Positions 1-31,933 of a stretch of DNA of 64,000 nucleotides are shown piece by piece. The DNA comes from Saccharopolyspora_C sp047200635 (GTDB lineage: Bacteria > Actinomycetota > Actinomycetes > Mycobacteriales > Pseudonocardiaceae): NCBI RefSeq assembly GCF_047200635.1, contig NZ_JBJZOI010000004.1, forward strand, positions 124,001 to 188,000. The letters are read 5' to 3'. Made by a program: the position numbers and the translations under genes. Positions within the stretch are counted from its first letter, which is position 1. Every line of letters starts with the position of its first letter. The notes beneath the pieces are model-generated. The model made no database searches. It was not told the DNA's origin and saw nothing but the letters and a program-made list of their open reading frames with translations.

Positions 1-3000
1 AAGAAGGCCTTCGCCGCGCTGGAAGCCGAGCGCGCGTCCGACGCGGACGACCGGGAGCACCGCTGCGGCGTCGGCTCGGTGAAGACCAACATCGGGCATC
101 TCGAAGGAGCCGCCGGGATCGCCGGGTTGCTCAAGGTGGTGCTGGCGATGCGGCACCGGCGGCTGCCCCGCACCGTGAACTTCGAGCGGCTCAACCCGCT
201 GATCAAGCTCGCGAGCAGCCCGCTGCACGTGGTCGACGAGCTCGCCGAGTGGGACGCGCCCGGTCCGCTGCGGGCCGGGGTGAGCTCCTTCGGCTTCGGC
301 GGCACCAACGCCCACGTGCTGCTGGAGTCCGCCGAGCCCGAGACGACCGAACCCGCCCCGGTCGAGCACGACGGGTGGTGGCTGCCGGTCTCCGCGCGCG
401 ACGAGGAGCGGTTGCGGGAGCAGTGCGCCGCGCTCGCCGCCTGGGCGCGGTCGCGGATCGAACGCGACGAGCCGCCGGCGCTGGTCGACGTCGCCCGCAC
501 CCTGCGCGAGGGCAGGACGCCGATGCGCGAGCGCGTCGCGTTCCGCGCCGAGGACGTCGACGGCTGGCTGGCGCAGCTGGACGCGGTGGCCGGTGGGGCG
601 GAGCCCCCCGCCGGCGTGCTGCGCGGCAGCGCCGGGGGCGGTGCGCCGGACGGGCTCGACGTCGACGACCTCACCGAGCTCGGCGCGCGCTGGCTGGAGC
701 GGGGTCGGCACGAGAAGTTCGCGACCGCCTGGGTGAGCGGTCTCCCGGTGGACTGGGCGGACTGGCCCGCGCGGGGGCGGCGGCTGCACCTGCCCGGGAC
801 CTCCTTCGCTCGCACCCCGCACTGGTTCACCCCGACCGCGCCCTCGCACCTCGCTCCCGCCGCCCCGGCCGAAACCCCGGTGCTGGGCGAGGCGCGGGCC
901 GCGGAGGGGGCCTGGGAGTTCCCGGTGCGCTTCGACGCGACGCAGGGCTTCGTGCGCGACCACGTGGTCGGCGGTTCCCGGCTCGTGCCGGGCGTGGCGG
1001 TGCTCGACCTCGTGCGCACCGCCGCCGGGCAGGACGCCGTCGCCGACGGCCGCGCGCCCCGGCTGCGGCACGCGGTGTGGATCCGTCCCCTGGAGGTGGG
1101 CGCCGACGGGCTGTCCGCCCGGCTGCGGCTGGTCCCCGGCGGTGACGGCTACGACTACGCGCTGCTCGACGCGGCCGGGGCGCCCTGCGCCAGCGGCCGG
1201 ATCGATTACGGTTCGCCCGAATCCGAATCCGAATCCGTTGACCTGGACGGGTTGCGCGCGAGGTACCCGCACCGATTGGACGCCGAGGGCGGTTACGCGG
1301 CGCTGCGGGCCAGCGGCATCGAGCACGGCCCCGCGATGCGCGCGCTGACCGGCGTGCGCACCGGGCCGGACGGCGTGCTCGCCGAGCTGGCCCTGCCCGC
1401 CGCCGCCGAGCCCGGAGCCGGACTGCACCCGGCCGTGCTGGACAGCGCGCTGCTCGCGGCGCTGGCGCTCGGCGATCCGGACGGGGGCTGGCGGACGCCG
1501 CCCACCCCGGCGGTGCCGTTCGCGCTCGACGAGCTCACCGCGCACGGCCCGACCACCTCGACGATGCACGCCCGGCTGCGCGCCGCCGGGCGCGGCAAGG
1601 TCGACGTGGACCTGTTCGACGAGCGGGGGCGGCTGTGCGCGCACCTCGGGGGTTACACCGCTCGCCCCCTCGGCGGCGCGGCGGCGGACCCGGACGGAGA
1701 GCTGCTGGAGGTGACGGGGGACTGGGTCGAGGCTCCGGCCGCGCCGGAGGGACCTGGCGTGCCGGTGACCGTGCTCAACGCGGTGCTGGAGGAGGACCTG
1801 GTGCCCGCCACCGCCGCCCGCCTCGGGATGGAGGTGCGGGCGCTGCCGGTGTCCGGCCGGGCCGACGAGGCCACCGAGATGCGCACCGCCTTCGAGTCCT
1901 GCTACGAGCTGGTGCAGCGGATGCGCGGCCGGGGCCGGGTGCTGGTGGTCGCGCCGGGCGCGCCGGACTCGCCGGTGTTCGGCCCGCTGGCGGCCCTGTT
2001 CAAGAGCGCGGCCCTGGAGAACCCCGCGTTCCGGGGCTCGGTGGTGCTCGTGGAGGACGCGGATCCGCGCGACGCGGCGGGGTTCGAGCGGCTCGTGCGC
2101 GCCGAGTCGGGTTGCGCCGACCCGGAGGTCGCCCACCGCGCCGACGGGAGGCGGCTGCGCCACGACACCGCCGAGCTGGGCCCCGGAGGCTCGGCCGCCG
2201 AGCAGGGGGAGAGCCTGCTGCGCACCGGCGGGGTGTACTGGATCACCGGCGGGGCCGGGGGGATCGGACGGTTGCTCGCCGAGCACCTGTGCACCCGCTA
2301 CGGGGCGACCGTGGTCCTCGGCGGCCGCTCCGAGCACAGCCCGGCCGTCGCCGCGCTCGCCGCGCGGGTGCCGCGCGGGCGGGTGCGCTACCTGCGGGCC
2401 GACGTCACCGATCCCGATTCGGTGCGTGCCGCGGTGGCCGCCGTGCGCGCCGAACACGGCGCGCTGCACGGGATCTTCCACGCGGCCGGGGTGCTCGACG
2501 ACGGCTACTTGACGGCGAAGCCGCTGGCGGGCACGGCCGCCGTGCTCGCGCCGAAGGTGGCGGGCACCGCGCACCTCGACGCCGCCACCCGGGACGCCGG
2601 GCTGGACTTCCTGCTGCTGTTCGGCTCGGTGGCGGGCGCGTTCGGCAACGCGGCGCAGGCCGATTACGCGGCCGCGAACGCGCACCTGGACGCCTTCGCC
2701 GCGCGGCGGCAGGCCGCGGGGGCGCTCACCCGGGTCGTCGACTGGCCGCTGTGGGCCGAGGGCGGGATGCGGATGGACGCCTCGACGCTGGCCTACCTGC
2801 GCAAGCGCACCGGCACCGTCCCGCTGCCCAGCGAGGTCGGGCTGGACGCGATCGAGCGCTCGCTGCGCACCGGTGCGCCGGTGCGGCGGGTGGTGCTGTT
2901 CGGCGAGGTGCCGAAGCTGCGGGTCCACGCGGGCCTGGACCGGCCCGCGCCCACCCCGGCCCCGGCCGGTCCCGCCGCGCGGGGGGAGCTCGACGAGGCG

Positions 3001-6000
3001 GAGCTGACCGCGCGCACCCAGGACTTCCTGCGGGAGGCCTTCGCGCGGGTCACCGGGCAGGACGCGGACGACGTGCTGGTCGACGAGAAGCTGGAGCACT
3101 ACGGCATCGACTCCATCGCGATCGTCGATCTCACCAGCGCGCTGGAGGACTCCTTCGGCTCGTTGCCGAAGACCTTGTTCTTCGAGCACGTGGACCTGCG
3201 CGGCGTGGCGCAGCACTTCCTCGCCGAGCACCGGCCCCGGCTGCTGGAGCTGCTGGCACCGCGGGAGTCCACATCGGACACCGTTGTCGCCCCTGGGCCC
3301 GCGCCGGCCGATCCCGCCGCGCCGGCCGAACCCGTCCCGGAAAGCCGCGCCACCACGGCCCCCGCCTCGACCACCCCGCGCCCCGTCGAGCCCCGCACCG
3401 ACCCGGGGCGCCACGACATCGCCGTGATCGGCATGGCCGGGCGCTACCCGGGAGCCGAGACCCTGGAGGAGTTCTGGGAGCTGCTCAGCGAGGGCCGGCA
3501 CAGCTTCGAGACCGTGCCCAGCTCCCGCTGGCGGCAATCCGACCTCTACTTCGACGAGCGCGACGTGCCCGGCAAGACCGTGGTGCGCACCGGCACCTTC
3601 CTGCGCGACGTGGACGCCTTCGACCCGCGCTACTTCACCATCTCCCAGCGCGACGCCGAGCTGATGTCCCCGGAGGTGCGGCTGTTCCTGCAAGCGGGCG
3701 TCACCGCGCTGGAGGACGCCGGGTACTCGCGGGAGACGCTGCGCCGCCGCTACGACGGGGACGTGGGCGTGCTCGTCGGCTCGATGAACAACAGCTACTC
3801 GCTCTACGGCTTCCAGAACATGCTCCAGCGGGGCACCGCGACCTCCGGCAGCGAGGTCGGCGTGCTGGCCAACATGCTGTCCTACCACTACGGCTTCACC
3901 GGGCCCTCGGTCTTCGTGGACACCATGTGCGCCTCGTCCTCGGCCTGCGTCCACCAGGCGGTGCGGCTGCTGCGCGAGGGCGAGACCCGGATGGCCGTGG
4001 TCGGCGGCATCAACCTGATGCTGCATCCGTACGACCTGATCTCCACCTCGCAGGCCCACTTCACCAGCAAGTCCGCCGACGTGGTGCGCAGCTACGGCCA
4101 GGGCGCGGACGGCACGATCCTCGGCGAGGGCGTCGGAGCGGTGGTGCTGAAGCCGCTCGCGGAGGCGGTGGCCGACGGCGACCACGTGCACGGCGTGATC
4201 AAGGGCAGCGGGCTGACGAACGCGGGCGTGCGCAACGGGTTCACCGTCCCCAGCCCCCGGCAGCAGGCCCGCGCCATCGAGCGGGCGCTGGACGACGCCG
4301 CCGTGGACGCCCGCACCATCAGCTACCTGGAGGGCCACGGCTCGGCGACCGCGCTCGGCGACCCGATCGAGATCAAGGGGGCGAGCCTCGCGTTCGGCAG
4401 GCACACCGGCGATCGCGGGTTCTGCGCGCTGGGCTCGGTGAAGTCGAACGTGGCGCACCTGCTGTCGGGTTCCGGGCTGGTCGGGCTGACGAAGGTGCTG
4501 CTGCAGCTGAGGCACCGCACGCTGGCGCCCTCGCCGCACTCCGAGGAGCTCAGCCCCGCCATCGACTTCGAGCAGACCCCGTTCACCGTGCAGCGGGAGC
4601 GGGCGGAGTGGCGGCGGCCGGTGCTCGACGGGGCCGAGGTGCCGCGCCGGGCCGGGGTGACCTCGATCGGCGCGGGCGGCGCCAACGTCCACCTCGTCGT
4701 CGAGGAGCACGACGCGGCGGTGGTCTCCGCTCCGGAGAGCGGGCGGCCGCAGGTGCTCGCGATCTCCGCGATGACCCCCCGGGTGCTGCGGACCGTGCTG
4801 CGCGATCTGCGCGAGCACGTGCGCGCGCACCGGCCGGGCCTGGACGCGCTCGCGCACGCCCTGCAAACCGGGAAGAACGAACTTCCCTGCCGGCTCGCCT
4901 TCGTCGCCACCGACGCGGACGACGCGCTCGCGAGGCTCACCGAGCTGTCCGAGGTGGACTGGACGGCGGATCCCGCGGTGCCCGGCGGAGCGCACTTCAC
5001 CGCCAGCACGCTGCGCCGTCGCCGCGGCTCCGATCCGGAGTCCGCGGCGCGGGCGCTGGCCGAGCGGGATCTCCCCGGGATCGCCGGGCACTGGGCGGCC
5101 GGGGCCGAGGTCGACTGGGACCGGTTGTGGCCCTCGGGCGCGCGCCCGGCGAAGCACGCGCTGCCGGCCTACCCGTTCGAGAAGGTCCGCTGCTGGTACC
5201 CGGAGTTCGACGACGCGCCGAGCGTGCTGCGCCCGCTGGCCTTCACCCGCCGCGCGCATCCCTGGGTCGGGACGAACCGCTCCGACCTGCGCGGAGTCCG
5301 CTACGCGCTGGTGCTGCGCGGGGACGAGCTGCTGGACTACGAGCACACCGCGGGCCGCAGGCGGCGGTACGCCACGCTGGCGCTGCTCGACGGCGCGCTG
5401 GCCTTCGCCCGGCTCGCCGGGCTCGGCGACGGGCCGCTGCGCGTCCGCGACGCCGAGTGGGCCGCGCTGCCCGCGCCCGACGACGAGCCGGTGGAGCTGG
5501 AGTGGCGGCTCGGGACCGGTCCGGACGGAGCGCACCACGTCGCGCTGCACCACCCGGACGGCACCGTCCGCTTCACCGCGATCGTCGAGAGCGGTCCGGG
5601 CCCCCGGGTGCCCGGCGCCCGGGTGGACCTGCCGCCGGAGCTGGACGAGGCGGGCTTCTACGCCGCGCTCGCCGAGTCCGGCATCGACCCCCGGCCCTAC
5701 GCGCGCGGCGTGCGCGGCGTGGCGGCGCTCGACGCCGGCGGGCTGCTGGTCCGGGTCGCGGAACCGGCGATGTGCCAGGATCCGCACAAGCAGCGGGTGC
5801 ACCTGCCCGCGTGGGTGCTCACCGGGTTGCTGCAAGGGGTGCAGCACGCCACCGGGCAGCCCGACGCCACCGTCCTCCGGGTCGGTGCCGTGCACGGGGA
5901 GGGCCTGGAGCGGACCCGCGCGCTGCTGCTGACCCGAACCGGACCTGGCGAGTTCCGGGTGGACCTGCTCGACGAGCGGGGCGATGGTCTCGGGCGGATC

Positions 6001-8325
6001 GAGCGCGCCGAGTTCGGCACCGGTCCGCTGCCCGGCGCGCTGCGCGCCGCCCCCGGCGCGGTCCCGGCCGAGGTGGCCGCGGCTCCGCCGAGCGCCACCG
6101 CCGAGCCCGCACCGGAACCCGCCGGGGGCGACGGGCTCGTCGACGCGCTGCGGCAGGTCGTGGCCGACCTGCTCAAGTTCGACCTCGCCGACATCGACGC
6201 GGACACCCACTTCCACGCCTACGGCTTCGAATCCATCGCGCTGGCGACGCTGTCCACCGAGGTGGGAGCCCTGTTCGGCGTGCGGTTGAGCCCGGCGGTG
6301 TTCTTCGAGTGCCCGAACGTCCGCACCCTCGCCGAGCACCTGGCGGGGGAGCACGGGGTCACCGCCGCCCCGGCGCCCGCTCCGCTGCCCGGACCCGCGC
6401 TCACCACCCCCCGGACCGAGCCCGAGCCCGCCGCCGACGACGCGGTGGCCGTCGTCGGCGCCGCCGGGAGGTTCCCCGGCGCGGCCGACCTCGACGAGTT
6501 GTGGCAGCGCCTCAGCGAGGGCGCGGACCTGATCACCCCGTACCCGGGTGACCGCTTCGACTCCCGCTACGCCGGGACCGTCGCGGCCACCGACTTCCCC
6601 AAGTTCGCCGGGCAGCTCGACGGCGTGGACCGCTTCGACGCGGACTTCTTCAGCATCTCCCGGCTGGAGGCCGAGCTGATGGATCCGCAGCAGCGGCTCG
6701 CGCTGGAGGTGGTGTGGGCGGCGCTGGAGGACGGCGGCTACTCCCCGGCCCGGCTGCCGGAGAGCACCGGGGTGTTCTTCGGCGTCTCCGGCAACGACTA
6801 CCACCACCTGCTCAACGCCAGCGGTGTCGCGCCCGACGGCTACACCGCCACCGGAAACGCGCACTCGGTGCTGGCGAACCGGATCTCCTTCGTGCTCGAC
6901 GTGCGCGGTCCGAGCGAACCCGTGGACACCGCCTGCTCCAGCTCGCTGATCGCGCTGCACCGGGCCGCCGAGAGCGTCCGCTCCGGCCGGTGCGCGATGG
7001 CGCTGGCGGGCGGGGTGAACCTGCTGCTGAGCGTGGACACCTTCGCGGCGGCCCAGCAGTCCGGGATGCTCAGCCCGGACGGGCGGTGCAAGACCTTCGC
7101 CGAGGGAGCCGACGGCTACGTGCGGTCCGAGGGCGTCGCGGCGGTGCTGCTCAAACCGCTCGCGGCGGCCCGCCGGGACGGCGATGCCATCTGGGGCGTG
7201 CTGCGCGGCAGCGCCGAGAACCACGGCGGTCGCGCCGGATCGCTCACCGCGCCCAACGGCCGGGCGCAGGCCGCGCTGGTCCGGGAGGCGATGCGCGGAG
7301 TCGAACCGGGCAGCGTCGGCTACGTCGAGGCGCACGGCACCGGCACCGCACTCGGCGACCCGGTTGAGGTCAACGCCCTGGCCGCGGCCTACCGGGAGCT
7401 CGGCGGTCCCGGGGCGGACGGCAGGCCGTGGGCGCTCGGCTCGGTGAAGACGAACATCGGGCACGCGGAATCGGCGGCGGGCCTGGCCGGGGTGCTCAAG
7501 GTGCTGCTGGCGATGCGGCACCGCGCGCTGCCGCCGACGCTGCACTGCGAGCGGCTCAACCCGCACCTGCCCTCCGGCGAGGAGTTCGAGGTGGTGCGCG
7601 AGGCGCGCCGCTGGGAGCCCCGCACCGACGCCACCGGGCGGGCCTGGCCGCTGCGCGCCGGGGTGAGCAGCTTCGGCTTCGGCGGCGCCAACGCGCACGT
7701 GGTGCTGGAGGAGCCGCCGCCGCCCGCACCGGCCGCCGCCCCCGCCGGGCCGCAGGCGGTGGTGCTCTCCGCGCGCGACGACGAGCGGCTGCGCGAACTC
7801 GCGCGCCGGTGGCGAGACCTGCTGTCCGGGTCGGAGGCCCCGGCGCTGGCCGAGGCCGCCCGCACCGCGCAGCTCGGCCGGGAGGCGATGGAGCGGCGGC
7901 TCGGCGTGGTCGCCGGCTCCGCGGCCGAGGTCGTCGCCGCCTTGGACCGCTACCTCGCCGGGGACGCGGCGGCCGTGCACCTCGGCGGGGTGCCGCGTTC
8001 CCGGGGGACCGGGGTGCGGCGCGACGCCGGGCAGGACCCGGAGGTGGCCCGCGCGCTGCGCGACCGGCGGCTGGACGAGGTGGTCGCGCGCTGGTGCGAC
8101 GGAGCCCGGGTGGACTGGGCCGCGCTGCACCCGGCCGGGCTGCGGACCGTCCCGGTGCCGCGACACCCGTTCGCCCGCGAGCGGTACTGGGTCCCGGAGA
8201 GCCGCGCCGCGGCGCCCGTCGCCGCCCCGCCGCCGGAACCCGACTTCGACCCCGGCGCCTACGCGGCCCTGCTGGACGCGGTCCTCGACGACCGCCTCGG
8301 CCCGGACGCCCTCAGCGATGCCTGA
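1..8325 (+). CDS. trans-AT polyketide synthase, modules A-C (5' partial), mgsE/ltmE-like
   Basis: The reading frame is open from base 1, so the N-terminus lies outside the window; 2774 residues are visible. Domain order by visible residue: C-terminal part of a KS with KTNIGH and NAHV motifs (1-110); DH (295-550; His321 of HxxxGxxxxP, Asp481, the following Gln/His replaced by Leu); KR (575-975; TGGAGGIG, LDD suggesting B-type, catalytic Ser/Tyr/Asn); ACP (Ser1038 in GIDSI); KS with Cys1310 in DTMCASSS but unusual EGHGSAT and NVAHLLSGSG His motifs; a degenerate DH-fold domain (1740-2010); ACP (Ser2078 in GFESI); a canonical KS (Cys2312 in DTACSSS); then a KS-flanking linker and a short acidic/hydrophobic tail likely used for docking. 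There is no AT domain, so malonyl units must come in trans. The last KS has no ACP on this chain; the matching KR-ACP starts the next protein. Inference: modules A-B build a glutarimide head, module C starts the chain. Confidence 0.93.
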   Translation, partial: KKAFAALEAERASDADDREHRCGVGSVKTNIGHLEGAAGIAGLLKVVLAMRHRRLPRTVNFERLNPLIKLASSPLHVVDELAEWDAPGPLRAGVSSFGFGGTNAHVLLESAEPETTEPAPVEHDGWWLPVSARDEERLREQCAALAAWARSRIERDEPPALVDVARTLREGRTPMRERVAFRAEDVDGWLAQLDAVAGGAEPPAGVLRGSAGGGAPDGLDVDDLTELGARWLERGRHEKFATAWVSGLPVDWADWPARGRRLHLPGTSFARTPHWFTPTAPSHLAPAAPAETPVLGEARAAEGAWEFPVRFDATQGFVRDHVVGGSRLVPGVAVLDLVRTAAGQDAVADGRAPRLRHAVWIRPLEVGADGLSARLRLVPGGDGYDYALLDAAGAPCASGRIDYGSPESESESVDLDGLRARYPHRLDAEGGYAALRASGIEHGPAMRALTGVRTGPDGVLAELALPAAAEPGAGLHPAVLDSALLAALALGDPDGGWRTPPTPAVPFALDELTAHGPTTSTMHARLRAAGRGKVDVDLFDERGRLCAHLGGYTARPLGGAAADPDGELLEVTGDWVEAPAAPEGPGVPVTVLNAVLEEDLVPATAARLGMEVRALPVSGRADEATEMRTAFESCYELVQRMRGRGRVLVVAPGAPDSPVFGPLAALFKSAALENPAFRGSVVLVEDADPRDAAGFERLVRAESGCADPEVAHRADGRRLRHDTAELGPGGSAAEQGESLLRTGGVYWITGGAGGIGRLLAEHLCTRYGATVVLGGRSEHSPAVAALAARVPRGRVRYLRADVTDPDSVRAAVAAVRAEHGALHGIFHAAGVLDDGYLTAKPLAGTAAVLAPKVAGTAHLDAATRDAGLDFLLLFGSVAGAFGNAAQADYAAANAHLDAFAARRQAAGALTRVVDWPLWAEGGMRMDASTLAYLRKRTGTVPLPSEVGLDAIERSLRTGAPVRRVVLFGEVPKLRVHAGLDRPAPTPAPAGPAARGELDEAELTARTQDFLREAFARVTGQDADDVLVDEKLEHYGIDSIAIVDLTSALEDSFGSLPKTLFFEHVDLRGVAQHFLAEHRPRLLELLAPRESTSDTVVAPGPAPADPAAPAEPVPESRATTAPASTTPRPVEPRTDPGRHDIAVIGMAGRYPGAETLEEFWELLSEGRHSFETVPSSRWRQSDLYFDERDVPGKTVVRTGTFLRDVDAFDPRYFTISQRDAELMSPEVRLFLQAGVTALEDAGYSRETLRRRYDGDVGVLVGSMNNSYSLYGFQNMLQRGTATSGSEVGVLANMLSYHYGFTGPSVFVDTMCASSSACVHQAVRLLREGETRMAVVGGINLMLHPYDLISTSQAHFTSKSADVVRSYGQGADGTILGEGVGAVVLKPLAEAVADGDHVHGVIKGSGLTNAGVRNGFTVPSPRQQARAIERALDDAAVDARTISYLEGHGSATALGDPIEIKGASLAFGRHTGDRGFCALGSVKSNVAHLLSGSGLVGLTKVLLQLRHRTLAPSPHSEELSPAIDFEQTPFTVQRERAEWRRPVLDGAEVPRRAGVTSIGAGGANVHLVVEEHDAAVVSAPESGRPQVLAISAMTPRVLRTVLRDLREHVRAHRPGLDALAHALQTGKNELPCRLAFVATDADDALARLTELSEVDWTADPAVPGGAHFTASTLRRRRGSDPESAARALAERDLPGIAGHWAAGAEVDWDRLWPSGARPAKHALPAYPFEKVRCWYPEFDDAPSVLRPLAFTRRAHPWVGTNRSDLRGVRYALVLRGDELLDYEHTAGRRRRYATLALLDGALAFARLAGLGDGPLRVRDAEWAALPAPDDEPVELEWRLGTGPDGAHHVALHHPDGTVRFTAIVESGPGPRVPGARVDLPPELDEAGFYAALAESGIDPRPYARGVRGVAALDAGGLLVRVAEPAMCQDPHKQRVHLPAWVLTGLLQGVQHATGQPDATVLRVGAVHGEGLERTRALLLTRTGPGEFRVDLLDERGDGLGRIERAEFGTGPLPGALRAAPGAVPAEVAAAPPSATAEPAPEPAGGDGLVDALRQVVADLLKFDLADIDADTHFHAYGFESIALATLSTEVGALFGVRLSPAVFFECPNVRTLAEHLAGEHGVTAAPAPAPLPGPALTTPRTEPEPAADDAVAVVGAAGRFPGAADLDELWQRLSEGADLITPYPGDRFDSRYAGTVAATDFPKFAGQLDGVDRFDADFFSISRLEAELMDPQQRLALEVVWAALEDGGYSPARLPESTGVFFGVSGNDYHHLLNASGVAPDGYTATGNAHSVLANRISFVLDVRGPSEPVDTACSSSLIALHRAAESVRSGRCAMALAGGVNLLLSVDTFAAAQQSGMLSPDGRCKTFAEGADGYVRSEGVAAVLLKPLAAARRDGDAIWGVLRGSAENHGGRAGSLTAPNGRAQAALVREAMRGVEPGSVGYVEAHGTGTALGDPVEVNALAAAYRELGGPGADGRPWALGSVKTNIGHAESAAGLAGVLKVLLAMRHRALPPTLHCERLNPHLPSGEEFEVVREARRWEPRTDATGRAWPLRAGVSSFGFGGANAHVVLEEPPPPAPAAAPAGPQAVVLSARDDERLRELARRWRDLLSGSEAPALAEAARTAQLGREAMERRLGVVAGSAAEVVAALDRYLAGDAAAVHLGGVPRSRGTGVRRDAGQDPEVARALRDRRLDEVVARWCDGARVDWAALHPAGLRTVPVPRHPFARERYWVPESRAAAPVAAPPPEPDFDPGAYAALLDAVLDDRLGPDALSDA
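5215..6035 (+). other. degenerate DH-fold (branching B/X-type) domain of module B
   Basis: This stretch of the first synthase sits between a KS and an ACP and aligns with the DHs of the same cluster. Where they have D-H-x-x-x-G-x(4)-P it reads DYEHTAGRRRRYA, so the catalytic His aligns with Glu and the Pro with Tyr. The second DH motif (D-x-x-x-Q) is replaced by PAWVLTGLLQ with no Asp. A DH-fold domain without a catalytic dyad, placed KS-x-ACP, is what is known for the branching (B or X) domains of rhizoxin and glutarimide synthases. The assignment rests on position, degeneracy and cluster context; a merely dead DH is the alternative. Confidence 0.65.
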
Positions 8326-8371
8326 CCGCCCGCGGTGGACCGCCGCCCCGCGCCCTGGAACGGAGCTCAAC

Positions 8372-31929
<23,558 letters not shown>

Positions 31930-31933
<4 letters not shown>

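Noticed and set aside
6130..6350. Possible inactive ACP in module B because the motif reads GFESI rather than GxDSx
   Set aside because: The phosphopantetheine Ser is present; only the preceding Asp is a conservative Glu, so the ACP should be functional.
1635..6551. Long plus-strand open frame inside the first synthase gene
   Set aside because: The product is Arg/Ala/Gly-rich with no recognisable fold; it is the shifted frame of the KS/DH/KR-encoding sequence.
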